A DNA stretch of 64,000 nt from Luteolibacter sp. SL250 (GCF_026625605.1 NZ_CP113054.1:930001-994000), one strand, 5' to 3'. Counted from the first letter of the stretch, positions 27,349 through 37,410 are shown. Notes: generated by a model not told the origin, from the sequence alone. Program-made: numbers and translations.

Positions 27349-27930
27349 ATGATCCGGATCGCAAACTGGAAAATCGTATGGGTTTCCCTGTCTCTGCTTG
27401 GTGGCCACGCATCCGCCAACGAGCTGGACGCGGTCGATGGCCCGAACGTCCGGGTGATGAAGAACGAGGATGGCGGACAGACGATTTTCAGCCGCTCTGC
27501 GGACAAGCGGACCCTCACCAAGAAGACCTTCAAAGGCGGCAACCTCGCCATGGTCGCCATCTACCGGATGGATGTGCATGGCAACCCGATGAGCTGCAAG
27601 ATCATCGACGGCCAGCAGAACGAACTGTTCAAGGTCAGCTATGGCTATCACCGGGAGACCGGACAACTTCTGGAGGAGCGCATGTTCGACTCCCGCGTGA
27701 AGCGGATCAACAAGGACACCGGAAAGGAACAGCCGGTCCAGCGCCTGATCTACCTCCCTGATCCCCAGGGCAACCGCGGCCAGCCCATCGCCATCAATCT
27801 CCTGCCCGGCAAGAAATTCCAAGACGTCTTCGGCGAGAAGAGCACCGCTCTGGACGCGAATCCGTTCGATGATGGAAAGGCGGCGAGGCCCGCGAATCCG
27901 AATGCGCGCGGTGTGGGCAGGGGCAACTGA
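27349..27930 (+). CDS. Secreted protein of unknown function
   Basis: 193 residues from the ATG at 27349, with a signal peptide MIRIANWKIVWVSLSLLGG ending near HASA. The mature part has VRVMKNEDGGQTIFSRSADKRTLTKKTF and MDVHGNPMSCKIIDGQQNELFKVSYGY, which look like short beta-hairpin repeats similar to MORN/YD-like units. No catalytic motif. The next gene begins 12 bp after it, so they are likely co-expressed. Confidence 0.7.
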   Translation: MIRIANWKIVWVSLSLLGGHASANELDAVDGPNVRVMKNEDGGQTIFSRSADKRTLTKKTFKGGNLAMVAIYRMDVHGNPMSCKIIDGQQNELFKVSYGYHRETGQLLEERMFDSRVKRINKDTGKEQPVQRLIYLPDPQGNRGQPIAINLLPGKKFQDVFGEKSTALDANPFDDGKAARPANPNARGVGRGN

Positions 27931-27942
27931 TCCGGAGAGACC

Positions 27943-29262
27943 GTGCTTTCTCCAAAGACGCTGCTCCCCATTCTGATCGGCACCGCGGTCGGAGCCGGAG
28001 GTATTTTCCAGGGACTCCAGTGGAGGGCGGTTGGTGGATCCGCGGGGGACGCCGGCGGGCTTGAGAACCAACTCCGGATCGCCACGGAGGAAAACAACAT
28101 CCTCCGCCGTGAGAATGAATCTCTGCGGTCCCTTGCCCAAGGGGGAGGGGAAGTCTCCGTGCCCCAGGAACTGGTGGACCGCGTCGAAAAGGAATTCGGC
28201 CTCCGCTTCAAATCCACCCCGGTGGTCCACCGCATCAGCAATGATGATCTGCGGGAGAGGATCTCGGCATCCTTTGAGAGTGGCTTCGGGCCGGGCGGGC
28301 TGGACTACCGCCAGGAGGCGTATGGCTTGATCGGCTGGTTGATGCCGGAGGACAAGCTGCTGGTGCAACTCACCGCGGTGAGATCCGTCGGCGCGCGCGG
28401 CTGGTTCGATGGTGAAACGGGTGAAGGCTGGCTGACGGACCGGTTCCAGATGGAGAATGTCCCGGACCAGGCGGCGCTGCTGCGGGTGGTGGTGAGGATC
28501 CTCCTCCACCAGAATTTTCCTCCTCCGCCGGAGTATCCCGGTGATGACGCCGCGCGTGCCCGGGAGGCCCTGCACCAAGGCGCGGCTTCCGCCAGCGAAG
28601 CGAAGTACTACGCGGAGCAGGCGAGGATGAGCGGCTTCATTCCCATGGCGGATACGTCGGAGACGGAGCGGGTCATGGACCAGTTGTCCCCCTTCATCCA
28701 GGAACTGACGATGTTTCCCCTGACGGATGGCGCGGCCTATGTGAACGCACTGAAGGGCGAAGGTCCGGAAAAGCTGGCGGACGCATTGCGGAATCCGCCG
28801 CGGACGACCAAAGCCATCCTCATGCCGGGTTCCGACGTCAACGAGCCGGAGCTTCTAGGGATGCCCGCCGTGGAGATGGAGCCATTCATGAGCGACAGGG
28901 CCGGGGAACTCGGCCTGCGCCTATGGCTGGAGGCTCTGGGGGATGCTGGTGCCGCGCTGGAAATCTCATCCGGCTGGAAGAACGACCGCTATCTGTTTTT
29001 CCCGGAGAGCGAGACCCAGTCCGCGGTCGTGTGGGACGTCGTCCTGGAGTCGAAAGAGGTCGCCGACCGATTCCAGGAGGCGGCTTTGAACCACGTCTCG
29101 GCCACGGCCATGAAAGAGGATGTTCCCGCGCTGGACCAGCCGGTGGAGGCGCTCAACAAGCGGTTCCTGATGGTCTCGCGGGTCGGAGATGACCGGGTCC
29201 GTTTCCTCAACACCGTGAAGAAGGAGACGGCCCTCGGCCTGAAAGGCTCAGGAGCGCCTTGA
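27943..29262 (+). CDS. Membrane-anchored protein of unknown function
   Basis: 439 residues with a GTG start. An N-terminal span (about 6-24, LLPILIGTAVGAGGIFQGL) is followed by a coiled coil (NQLRIATEENNILRRENESLRSL, about 45-65). The soluble domain contains RAREALHQGAASASEAKYYAEQ and, near the C-terminus, NDRYLFFPESETQSAVVWDVV and VGDDRVRFLNTV. It resembles substrate-less or unusual periplasmic peptidase-like proteins, but no HExxH or Ser triad is visible. Overlaps the 3' end of the convergent cytochrome c gene by 15 bp. Confidence 0.65.
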   Translation: MLSPKTLLPILIGTAVGAGGIFQGLQWRAVGGSAGDAGGLENQLRIATEENNILRRENESLRSLAQGGGEVSVPQELVDRVEKEFGLRFKSTPVVHRISNDDLRERISASFESGFGPGGLDYRQEAYGLIGWLMPEDKLLVQLTAVRSVGARGWFDGETGEGWLTDRFQMENVPDQAALLRVVVRILLHQNFPPPPEYPGDDAARAREALHQGAASASEAKYYAEQARMSGFIPMADTSETERVMDQLSPFIQELTMFPLTDGAAYVNALKGEGPEKLADALRNPPRTTKAILMPGSDVNEPELLGMPAVEMEPFMSDRAGELGLRLWLEALGDAGAALEISSGWKNDRYLFFPESETQSAVVWDVVLESKEVADRFQEAALNHVSATAMKEDVPALDQPVEALNKRFLMVSRVGDDRVRFLNTVKKETALGLKGSGAP

Positions 29263-29811
29263 TAGGGCGAATATCCCTCCACCGGCGGCTGCCGCCACGA
29301 TGGCGATCCACAACCACGCCGGTGGACCGGAGCTGGCCTCCAGATCATCATACCTGCCCGTGGATTCCCGCTTGGCCTGGGCGGTAGGGGACGGGGTGAT
29401 GAGGTCCGCCACGGTGAGCGGGCCGTTTCCCGCGTCTTTCCTTACTTCCGCCACCTCTGCGGCGGTGATGGCGGGGGCATCATTGCCGAATGACGAACGG
29501 ACGAATGTGAGTACCGTGGCGATGTCTTCGTCCGACTGGTGGCCGAGCGCCGGCATTCCACCGGGGAAGTGATAGTCCACCCCTTTTACCTTGATCGGTC
29601 CCTGCAGCCCCAGCAACTGGATCAGGATGAGGTTCCTGGCGGGTCCATTGACCCATTCGGAGCCAGCCAACGGTGGTCCCAGATTGGTTCCTTCCCCGCT
29701 CTGACCGTGGCAGGCGGCGCACAGCGTGTATTTGGAGAATCCCTCATTGCCGGAGGCAGGGATGGAGGATAGCGCGGAGGCCAGAAGGAGGGCTGGAAGT
29801 GCTTTTGGCAC
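29248..29811 (-). CDS. Membrane-anchored c-type cytochrome
   Basis: 187 residues with a GTG start and a signal peptide ending near SIPASG. One heme c site CAACH (about residues 32-36) within YTLCAACHGQSGEGTNLGPPL, and an axial Met candidate in FPGGMPAL. The C-terminal span WLWIAIVAAAAGGGIFAL plus SRRS anchors it in the membrane. Monoheme class I fold, likely an electron carrier to a terminal oxidase or to the dehydrogenase-like proteins nearby. No oxidase genes are adjacent. Confidence 0.87.
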   Translation of the reverse strand: MPKALPALLLASALSSIPASGNEGFSKYTLCAACHGQSGEGTNLGPPLAGSEWVNGPARNLILIQLLGLQGPIKVKGVDYHFPGGMPALGHQSDEDIATVLTFVRSSFGNDAPAITAAEVAEVRKDAGNGPLTVADLITPSPTAQAKRESTGRYDDLEASSGPPAWLWIAIVAAAAGGGIFALSRRS

Positions 29812-29849
29812 GGGGAAGCGAAGAGGAGGTGGAAAGCGATGCGGAAAAG

Positions 29850-29884
29850 AAAAAGCCGGAGTCCGTAGGGAACGGACTCCGGCC
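29850..29884 (-). terminator. Rho-independent terminator of the large propeller gene
   Basis: On the minus strand, CCGGAGTCCGT, a short loop and ACGGACTCCGG (29856-29866 and 29872-29882) are followed by CTTTTTCTTTTCC. It sits about 20 bp past the stop of the gene ending at 29903. Confidence 0.9.
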
Positions 29885-29902
29885 GGTGATTGTTTCAGGA
29901 GC

Positions 29903-32900
29903 TCAGTTTGCTTTCGGAAGCGCCGGAGGATTCTTCGGATCGTAGGGGATCGGCTTCGGACCCGGCTTCTGGGCCTTCGGTTCCTTCTGCAGTGAGGAGA
30001 GCCATGCCACGAGATCGCGGACTTCGGCCGGTTTCAGCAGATACTCCATCGGCGGCATGGCGGATGCGACGGGCGGGATCTCGGCGAGATCGGCCTTTTT
30101 CACACGGTAGACCTTGCCGGAGACATTGATGTCCAGGTGGTCGGCGGTTTCTTCGGCCAACATGCCACCCAGCGTCGTCTTGTCCTTGAACGTCACGCTG
30201 ACCACGCCGAAGCCGGGAGCGATCTTCGCGCTCGGCTGGACGATTGCTTCGAGGATGTAGTGATTGTCGTGGCGCTTGCCCATGCCGAACAGGTTCGGAC
30301 CGGCTTCACCGCCTGCGGCGTGGCTGTCATCGCTGGCGCGGTGGCAGCGCATGCACTGGCCGCCCGGGTGGGACGAGAACAGCGAGAAGCCGTTCTTCGC
30401 GTCACCGCCCTCGAGGGCGATGTTCCACTTGGTGAGTGGGTCGGCGTTTCCGGCGATGGCCTTGTCGAAGGCCGCGACGGCGGCGGCGACGGCGGGATCC
30501 TTGCGCGTTTTGGCGCCTTCCAGCAGTTCGATGGCGGAGGCGGACTTGCCTGCGGCGGCCTGAAGGGCGGTGAGGTGCTTCACGAAGAACGCATCCACTT
30601 CCGTCCCGGGGATGGTGGCCAGGATGGTCCATGCCTTCTGGGAGCGTTCGGCGTTCTTGGAATCCGCAGCCGTCTGCAGCGGAGCGATGGCTCCCTGGGG
30701 ATCACTTTTGGAAAGGCCGGTGAGCGCGGAAAGAGCGACTTCATTCGCGGGATCCGTGGCGATTTTCGCCAGGAACGCGTTGAGATCGGCGGGCTTGCGC
30801 TCCGCAAGCAGTTCCAGGCCCTTCGCCCGGGCCTCCGCAGGCACCTTGTCATTCGTGATCAGGCTGCGGAGCGTGCCTTCGTCGAGCGATTTGGTGTCCA
30901 GTTTGTAGTGTTCCATGAAGCCGAGAGCGGCGGTCAGGATGAACCCGTCCTGCTTCAGGAGACCTGGCAGCGCCGCGTTGAGCGTCGGCTGGATGTCCTT
31001 GACGTCACGCGGAGGCAGCGGCCGGAAGTTGCCGGTGAGCTGGTCGTTGGTGTGTGGCTCCGTCCAGATGGAGATGAGGCGCAGCGCCTCTTCCCGCACT
31101 TCCTTCGGCATGTCCGCGTTCTTCGCCACGTTCAGCACGCGTTGGAGGTTCTGCGCGTCACCGATGCGGAACGAGTTGTGGATCAGGCGGCGCAGCATGA
31201 ATGGCGTCCATTTCCGCGCCTCCAGGTTGTCGAGCAGCTTGGCGGCTTCCGGCCGTTGGGCGACCAGATCGTTGTCATAGATCGCACGGACGGCTTCGTC
31301 GGAAACGGTGGGGTCGGAGTCCAGGGCCATCAGCGAGACCTTGGGGTCATGGAGGCGGCGCAGGGCCACCACTGCGGCGAGGCGGACTGCGGGGGAGTTG
31401 TCATCTTTCAGCGCGAAGATCTGGGCTCCTTTCCGGCCGAGCAACTCCAGCGCATAGATACCGGCGTGGCGGAGGAAGACATCCTTGTTGTTGTTCTCGC
31501 GGAGCATCTCACAGATGGTGCTGAACTGGCCGATGGAACCCAGGCGGCCGATGGCGATGGCGGCCTCAGCCCGGACGCGGAGGGATTTGTCCCTGGTCAG
31601 CACGCCGAGTGGCAGTTCATCTCCAGGAACGCCTGCCGAGGCGATCGCGCGGATTGCCTGAACGCGGGTTTCCTCATCGTCATTCTCGAGATACCGGGCG
31701 ATCACCTGCGCGGCGGTCACCCTGGAACGGATGTCTGGCAGAGTCCCGAAGCCATCGCTGGAGGGGGAGGGGACCGCACCGCGGCGGGCCAGGATTCCCA
31801 GACCCCAGAGGCCGTGGATGCGCTCGGTCTGTTCGACGGAAAGAACGGCGTCGGTGAAGGTCTTGAGGGCTTCCGGTTTCCGGGAAATCGCGATTTGCGC
31901 GCGCAGGCGGACCCGGAGGTCCGGGTGGCGGAGCAGCTTGAGGCACTCCGCCGCGCTGAGCTTGTCGATGCCTTCCTTGATCAGCTTGCCGGCTTCGGCG
32001 GCTTCCTTCGCGCGCCAGGTCTTGTCACCAGCGCTGAGAGCCAGGATCCGGCCCTTGTCGTGGGAGGTCCAGCCGTTCATGAAGTCGCTGATGAGCAGTT
32101 TTCCGTCGTAGGAATATTCCACATCGGTGACGCCCACACCCCAGACCAGCTTGCGGTTGTCGGTCATCTCCATGCCCGCGCCGCTGGGCTTCATCTCGAA
32201 GGAGAAGATGCCGGAGTTCGTGCTGCCGCCACGGTAGTCGGTGATGATGAAACGGTTCGCTTCGGTTTCCAGGAAACCGGTGCCCGGGTGGTAGGCGAGG
32301 CCGGACGGGCCGGCGGTGAGGTGGGCGACCGCTGGGATGATGTAGGCAGGCTGCGTGGTGTTCTGGAGGTGCCACATCTTTTCGTCCATCCAGCGGCTTG
32401 GCGGGTGGATGGCCAGACCGATCTGGCGGTGGAAGGTGTGCATCGTCTGGTGCTCCATCTGCCAGCCGGTGTCTCCACCTTCGACCAGATAGACGACGCG
32501 GGCGGCGTCGCCCTGGTCGGAGTTGTTGTCCACCGAGAACGGGTTGCCCAGCGCGTCGAAGGCGATTTCCTTCGGATTGCGGAGACCGGTGTGGAAGATC
32601 TCGAAGCCGGTGCCGTCCGGTTCGAAGCGGAAGGCGACGCCTTCGTTCGGGTAGTGGTACTTTTTGCCCTCCTTCGTGGTGAAGCTGAGGCCACGGTCAC
32701 CGCAGGTGCCGTAGATGCGGCCATCCGGGCCGAGCGCGAAGCCGTTGAGGTCGTGGCCGGAGATCGACACGCGGACGCCGAAGCCGTCTTCCACGACCTT
32801 TTTCTGGTCCGCCACGCCGTCTCCGTTTTCATCCCGCAGCGCCCAGATCTTGGGAATACAAGCGAAGTAAGTCGTGCCTTCGAAGGCGAAGACGCCGGCA

Positions 32901-33847
32901 CCGGTGCCATCGAGGACGTCGTTGAAACCATCCGCGAAGACGGTGGAGGTCTCGTAGACCCCGTCGCCGTCCTTGTCCACCAGCTTGCGGACGAGTTCGG
33001 ACTTCTCCGTCATCGACTGGATGCTGACTTTCTCTTTCCACTTGTCGTGCATCTTCCGGCGGTCGCCGGTGGTCTGGCTCTGCAGGTCGTCCAAGTACCA
33101 GTAGAGGTGCTCGCGGTTGTCCTGGACGCCGAAGCGGAAGCGGTGGGTTTCCGAGATGAAGATGTTGTTCTGCTCGTCCACGGCGAGCGCGGTGGGGGAG
33201 ATGGTTTTCTGATCCTTCCAGTCCGCGATGACCTTCAGCGTCGTGTTTTCCGGGATAGTCACGCCGGGCATGTTCGGGTCGTTGACCAAGCCCGGGGAGT
33301 AGGCTTTGCCGCCGCGGGTGCTGGCGGGGAACTTCTGGTTCGGGTAGTCGGTGAAAATGAAATGGTCCGCGGCGATGATGCCCCAGGCTCCCTTCGCCTC
33401 ATCAAGGATGCGGATCTGGGCTTTCTTACCCTTGAAGTCGCGCACATCCCAGACGGTGGCGCGCATTTCCAGATCGTTCTTGCCGACCGCTTCGCGGACG
33501 ACCTTGCCATCCACCAGCAATTGGACGGCGGTTTTGCCAGGCTGGTTGCCGCCGCCGACGAGGAAGGCGATGTAGGGCTCAGGAAGCGTGATTTCCGCGG
33601 AAGTCAGGGAGCCGGTCGCGTCATCGCCGCCATGGGCTGAGATGACCAGATACTCACCGGAGTAGCCTTTGAACTCGCTCTTCATCTCCTGGGTTTTGCC
33701 GGAAACCGGAGCGACACCGAAGGCCTTGCCTTCAAATTTCCAGTCATCGAAACCGTCGCTGTTGAAGGTCTGGAAAACTTTGGTGGCCGCGTGCAGCGGG
33801 GTGGTGACCGCCACGGTGGCGACGAGCGATTTGACGATTCGATTCAT
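29903..33847 (-). CDS. PVC-type propeller / HEAT-repeat / cytochrome c protein
   Basis: Secreted 1314-residue protein. Signal peptide MNRIVKSLVATVAVTTPLHA. Order: an N-terminal beta domain (25-185), a glucose/sorbosone-dehydrogenase-like propeller (about 195-640) with PTALAVDEQNNIFISE and LRNPKEIAFDALGNPFSVDN, HEAT repeats (about 690-1130) such as DKSLRVRAEAAIAIGRLGS, and a C-terminal heme domain with CMRCH near residue 1166 and GPNLFGMG. The set matches the PVC-type heme-binding proteins common in Planctomycetes and Verrucomicrobia, thought to oxidise sugars or polysaccharide breakdown products; the substrate is unproven. A Pro/Lys-rich tail ends it. Start at 33847 chosen for the signal peptide; 85 open codons upstream are discarded. 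Confidence 0.9.
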   Translation of the reverse strand: MNRIVKSLVATVAVTTPLHAATKVFQTFNSDGFDDWKFEGKAFGVAPVSGKTQEMKSEFKGYSGEYLVISAHGGDDATGSLTSAEITLPEPYIAFLVGGGNQPGKTAVQLLVDGKVVREAVGKNDLEMRATVWDVRDFKGKKAQIRILDEAKGAWGIIAADHFIFTDYPNQKFPASTRGGKAYSPGLVNDPNMPGVTIPENTTLKVIADWKDQKTISPTALAVDEQNNIFISETHRFRFGVQDNREHLYWYLDDLQSQTTGDRRKMHDKWKEKVSIQSMTEKSELVRKLVDKDGDGVYETSTVFADGFNDVLDGTGAGVFAFEGTTYFACIPKIWALRDENGDGVADQKKVVEDGFGVRVSISGHDLNGFALGPDGRIYGTCGDRGLSFTTKEGKKYHYPNEGVAFRFEPDGTGFEIFHTGLRNPKEIAFDALGNPFSVDNNSDQGDAARVVYLVEGGDTGWQMEHQTMHTFHRQIGLAIHPPSRWMDEKMWHLQNTTQPAYIIPAVAHLTAGPSGLAYHPGTGFLETEANRFIITDYRGGSTNSGIFSFEMKPSGAGMEMTDNRKLVWGVGVTDVEYSYDGKLLISDFMNGWTSHDKGRILALSAGDKTWRAKEAAEAGKLIKEGIDKLSAAECLKLLRHPDLRVRLRAQIAISRKPEALKTFTDAVLSVEQTERIHGLWGLGILARRGAVPSPSSDGFGTLPDIRSRVTAAQVIARYLENDDEETRVQAIRAIASAGVPGDELPLGVLTRDKSLRVRAEAAIAIGRLGSIGQFSTICEMLRENNNKDVFLRHAGIYALELLGRKGAQIFALKDDNSPAVRLAAVVALRRLHDPKVSLMALDSDPTVSDEAVRAIYDNDLVAQRPEAAKLLDNLEARKWTPFMLRRLIHNSFRIGDAQNLQRVLNVAKNADMPKEVREEALRLISIWTEPHTNDQLTGNFRPLPPRDVKDIQPTLNAALPGLLKQDGFILTAALGFMEHYKLDTKSLDEGTLRSLITNDKVPAEARAKGLELLAERKPADLNAFLAKIATDPANEVALSALTGLSKSDPQGAIAPLQTAADSKNAERSQKAWTILATIPGTEVDAFFVKHLTALQAAAGKSASAIELLEGAKTRKDPAVAAAVAAFDKAIAGNADPLTKWNIALEGGDAKNGFSLFSSHPGGQCMRCHRASDDSHAAGGEAGPNLFGMGKRHDNHYILEAIVQPSAKIAPGFGVVSVTFKDKTTLGGMLAEETADHLDINVSGKVYRVKKADLAEIPPVASAMPPMEYLLKPAEVRDLVAWLSSLQKEPKAQKPGPKPIPYDPKNPPALPKAN

Positions 33848-34123
33848 GCGGGATGGGTTGGAGAGTTGAAGAACTAATGCCGCGTTTCCCGGTTGCCAAG
33901 GAGGGAGTCGGGGCGGAATCGCGGGTTCCGGAGGCTGCCGGGCCCCATTATACCGGCGGAAAGCGCGGAACCTTCGCCGTTTTCCGCAAAATTTCCCGGA
34001 AAATGGGCATTCGGAAAGGCTGAGACGGCGATGATTGGTTTTCTTCTCCTTCTGCCGGTTCAGTTGTCCGCCGGATGCGGATTTTGATTGGGGAAAACCC
34101 ACCTTCCGGATAGGTCCGGGAGC

Positions 34124-36427
34124 ATGCGGTTTTCCCTGTTCCTTCTGCTGTCATCGGTGCTGGCCCATGCTTCGGAGCCGGCTTCCGGATTCCGTCCGGA
34201 CAAGCTTGGAGAGATGGATGCGGCGGTTGAGCGCACTATCTCTGAAGGAAAGATCCCCGGCGGCGTCCTGTGGCTGGAAACCAGGAACGGACGGCATTCC
34301 AAGGCGTTCGGCCAACGGGCGGTTGTGCCAGCGCGCGAAGAGATGACGGTGGACACCGTTTTCGACGCCGCTTCGCTGACGAAGGTGGTGGCAACCACCA
34401 CGGCGGTCATGAAGCTTCATGAGGGAGGAAAGATCGACCTGGAGGAGAAACTTGTCAGCTACCTGCCGGAGATGGGAGAGGGGGGAAAGGCGGCCATCAC
34501 GGTGAGGCAGTTGCTGACCCATACTTCCGGCCTGCGGGCGGGGATTTCCTCCCGGGGCGACTGGAGCGGCCTGGCCGGGGCCTTGGGGGAGATCCGGAAA
34601 GAAGAGCCGACGGATGTTCCGGGTGGCGCCTACCGTTACAGTGACATCAATTTCATCCTGTTGGGGGCCATTGTGGAGCGGGTGACCGGGGAAGGGCTGG
34701 AGGTCTTCTGCGCGCGGGAGATTTTCACACCGCTGGGCATGACGCGGAGTGGATACCTGCCCAAGGTGGCGGCGGACACCGCCCCTACGGAAAAGCTGGC
34801 GGATGGCACCGTCCTGCGGGGCGTGGTGCATGACCCCACCGCCCGGAAAATGGGAGGGGTGGCGGGTCACGCCGGCCTCTTCACCACGGCGGAAGACCTG
34901 GCGAAGTTTTCCCGGATGATGCTCTCCGGTGGTGGAACCATCCTGAAGCCCGAAACGGTCAGGTTGATGACCTCCGTGCAGACGCCGGACTGGCTCCCCC
35001 GGCGCGGCCTGGGATGGGACATCGACTCCCCCTACACCGGGTTGCGGGGGAACCTGCTGCCCATCGGCGGATATGGCCATACCGGATGGACGGGGACCAG
35101 CCTGTGGATCGATCCATTTTCCCGGACCTTCATCATTTTCCTGTCGAACCGGAACCATCCGTCCGGCGGCAACTCCCTCCTCCTCCAGCGGGAACTGGGG
35201 ACGCTCGCGGCCCAGGCGGTGGCGGACTACAATTTCCTCTACGTTCCGGATGCCCTGCCGGTGGATCCGAAGAAAAACCTGCCCCCGGCGGTGGCTCCGG
35301 TGCCGGTCCTGAACGGCATCGATGTTCTGGAGCGCGAGGGCTTCGCCCGACTGAAGGGCATGAAGATCGGACTGGTGACGAATCACACGGGTCAGGACCG
35401 GGGGCGGAAGTCCACCATCGATTTGCTCCACAAGGCGGATGGGGTGGAGCTGAAGGTTCTGTTCAGCCCGGAACACGGCATCCGCGGCGAGCAGGACCAT
35501 GAGAAGATCACCGACACGAAGGACCAGGGAACGGGGCTTCCGGTGAAGAGCCTCTACGGGAAAACCCGTAGTCCCCTGCCCGCGGATCTGGAGGGCCTGG
35601 ATGCGCTCGTTTTCGACATCCAGGACATCGGCTGCCGGTTCTACACCTACATCTCGACCATGGCGAACTGCATCGAACAGGCTGGGAAATCGAAGTTGAA
35701 GTTCATCGTGCTGGACCGGGTGAACCCCATCGGCCCGGCGGTGGAGGGGCCGGTGCTCACGGAGGAGCGGAGTTTCATCGCCACCCATGAGATCCCCGTG
35801 CGGCATGGCATGACGGTGGGGGAGTTGGCGCTGATGATCAACGGCGAGCGGAAGTCCGGCGCGGAGGTGGAGGTGGTGAAGTGCGAAGGCGCCGGGCTGC
35901 AGTGGTATGACCGCTGCGGGCTGCCATGGAGGAACCCGTCACCGAACATGCGGAGCCTGGAGGCTGCCACCCTCTATCCCGGCGTGGGGCTGCTGGAGTT
36001 CTGCGACATCAGCGTGGGACGGGGGACGGATGCGCCTTTCTCGTTGGTGGGAGCGCCGTATGTCGATGAACTGAAGTTCGCGGGGGAACTGACCCGGGCC
36101 GGACTGCCGGGCGTCGGGTTTGTGCCTGTCCGGTACACCCCGGTGGCCAGCGTGTTCAAAGGGAAGGAATGTGGCGGAGTCCGCATCCAGATCACGAACC
36201 GTGACGCATTCCGGTCGGTGGACCTGGGGGTGGTGATGGCCTCGGCCTTCCACCGGCTTTACGGAAAACAGGCGGGAATTTCCAAGATACTCAAGCTGAC
36301 GGGGGACCGCCCGACGGTGGACGCGATCCTTGCGGGGAAGAGCCTGGATGAGATCCGCGTGGCGTGGGAGCCGGGGTTGCGGGCCTTTTCCGCGGTGCGC
36401 GCACCCTATCTTCTCTATCCGCGGTGA
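34124..36427 (+). CDS. Serine hydrolase fused to DUF1343 (NamZ-like exo-muramidase)
   Basis: Secreted 767-residue two-domain protein. Signal peptide MRFSLFLLLSSVLAHA. The beta-lactamase/class C penicillin-binding domain (about 25-385) has SLTK (Ser84, Lys87), YSD (172-174) and GHTGWTG as third motif. The DUF1343 domain (about 400-767) has LVTNHTGQDRGRKSTIDLL, VLFSPEHGIRG, VFDIQDIGCRFYTY and RPLxxS-like elements. DUF1343 members such as Bacillus NamZ remove terminal MurNAc from peptidoglycan. Together they suggest cell-wall turnover or scavenging in the periplasm. The ATG at 34124 is preferred over an upstream TTG because of the signal peptide. Confidence 0.9.
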   Translation: MRFSLFLLLSSVLAHASEPASGFRPDKLGEMDAAVERTISEGKIPGGVLWLETRNGRHSKAFGQRAVVPAREEMTVDTVFDAASLTKVVATTTAVMKLHEGGKIDLEEKLVSYLPEMGEGGKAAITVRQLLTHTSGLRAGISSRGDWSGLAGALGEIRKEEPTDVPGGAYRYSDINFILLGAIVERVTGEGLEVFCAREIFTPLGMTRSGYLPKVAADTAPTEKLADGTVLRGVVHDPTARKMGGVAGHAGLFTTAEDLAKFSRMMLSGGGTILKPETVRLMTSVQTPDWLPRRGLGWDIDSPYTGLRGNLLPIGGYGHTGWTGTSLWIDPFSRTFIIFLSNRNHPSGGNSLLLQRELGTLAAQAVADYNFLYVPDALPVDPKKNLPPAVAPVPVLNGIDVLEREGFARLKGMKIGLVTNHTGQDRGRKSTIDLLHKADGVELKVLFSPEHGIRGEQDHEKITDTKDQGTGLPVKSLYGKTRSPLPADLEGLDALVFDIQDIGCRFYTYISTMANCIEQAGKSKLKFIVLDRVNPIGPAVEGPVLTEERSFIATHEIPVRHGMTVGELALMINGERKSGAEVEVVKCEGAGLQWYDRCGLPWRNPSPNMRSLEAATLYPGVGLLEFCDISVGRGTDAPFSLVGAPYVDELKFAGELTRAGLPGVGFVPVRYTPVASVFKGKECGGVRIQITNRDAFRSVDLGVVMASAFHRLYGKQAGISKILKLTGDRPTVDAILAGKSLDEIRVAWEPGLRAFSAVRAPYLLYPR

Positions 36428-36494
36428 GGTGAGTTGCGTGCTTGCGGGTGGCGGAGTGTTCGCATAGACCTGTAGTGAACCACAAATAAAGATC

Positions 36495-37388
36495 ATGGAC
36501 TGGAAGGATCGCGAGGGGAGCGGGAACATGGAAGACGCACGGGGCCGGACCGGAGGAGGTGGCGGATTCGGTGGTGGTGGCGGCGGGATGTTCGGCATCC
36601 TCACGCTGATCGGGCGGACCTTCGGGATCAAAGGGATCCTGGTCGCCGTGGTCGCCGGGGTTGTTCTGTGGAAATGCGGCATCATCAACCCTCTCCAGCT
36701 TTCGGGTGGTGGCTCCGGCGGAGGGAGCGAGTGGGCGGAGACACCGGCGGACAAGGAAAGCTACGAGTTCGTCAGCCGGGTGCTCAGAGGCACGGAGAAA
36801 GTGTGGCAGGCTGAGTTCGCCCGGCATGGCATGCAGTATGTCGAGCCGAAGCTGGTGGTCTTCCGAAGCAATGTCGCCACCGCTTGCGGCACCGGCAGCG
36901 CGGCGATGGGGCCTTTCTACTGTCCCGCGGACCAACAGATCTACATCGATCTGAGCTTCTTCGATGAGCTGGCGAGGACGTTCAACTCGCCGGGGGATTT
37001 CGCCCAAGCTTACGTGATCGCCCACGAGGTTGGCCACCACGTGCAGAAGTTGCTGGGCGATTCCGACAAGGTGTCGGCGATGCGCGGCCGCCCGGACTAC
37101 AACCAGTATTCCGTGCGGCTGGAGCTCCAGGCGGACTTCTATGCCGGGATGTGGGCGCGGCAGTCGGTGGAGTATTTCAACCTGGACAAGAGCGACATCG
37201 AGGAGGCGATGCGCGCCGCGAACGCCATCGGTGATGATGCGATCCAGAAGAAGCAGCAGGGCAAGATCGTCCCCCATGCCTTCACCCACGGAACTTCGGA
37301 ACAGCGCATGAGGTGGTTCAAGAAAGGCCTCGACAGTGGAAAGATGGAGGACGGCGACACGTTCTCGATGCCCTACCAGAGCCTCTGA
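36495..37388 (+). CDS. Neutral zinc metallopeptidase (YpfJ family)
   Basis: 297 residues. A Gly-rich N-terminus (GGGGGFGGGGGGMFG) precedes a transmembrane span (about 42-60, GIKGILVAVVAGVVLW). The peptidase domain has AMGPFYCPADQQIYIDLSFF and the zinc motif HEVGHH (177-182), followed by RLELQADFYAGMWA, whose Glu is the likely third ligand. Matches the YpfJ/KPN_02809 neutral zinc metallopeptidase family of unknown target. Membrane-bound with the catalytic part probably in the periplasm. Confidence 0.9.
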   Translation: MDWKDREGSGNMEDARGRTGGGGGFGGGGGGMFGILTLIGRTFGIKGILVAVVAGVVLWKCGIINPLQLSGGGSGGGSEWAETPADKESYEFVSRVLRGTEKVWQAEFARHGMQYVEPKLVVFRSNVATACGTGSAAMGPFYCPADQQIYIDLSFFDELARTFNSPGDFAQAYVIAHEVGHHVQKLLGDSDKVSAMRGRPDYNQYSVRLELQADFYAGMWARQSVEYFNLDKSDIEEAMRAANAIGDDAIQKKQQGKIVPHAFTHGTSEQRMRWFKKGLDSGKMEDGDTFSMPYQSL

Positions 37389-37410
37389 CCCAGTTTTCCC
37401 AAACCCATTC

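Noticed and set aside
30137-33640. 1167-codon open frame on the plus strand
   Set aside because: It is the antisense shadow of the propeller/HEAT/cytochrome gene; long because of GC-rich codon structure, with no recognisable domain.
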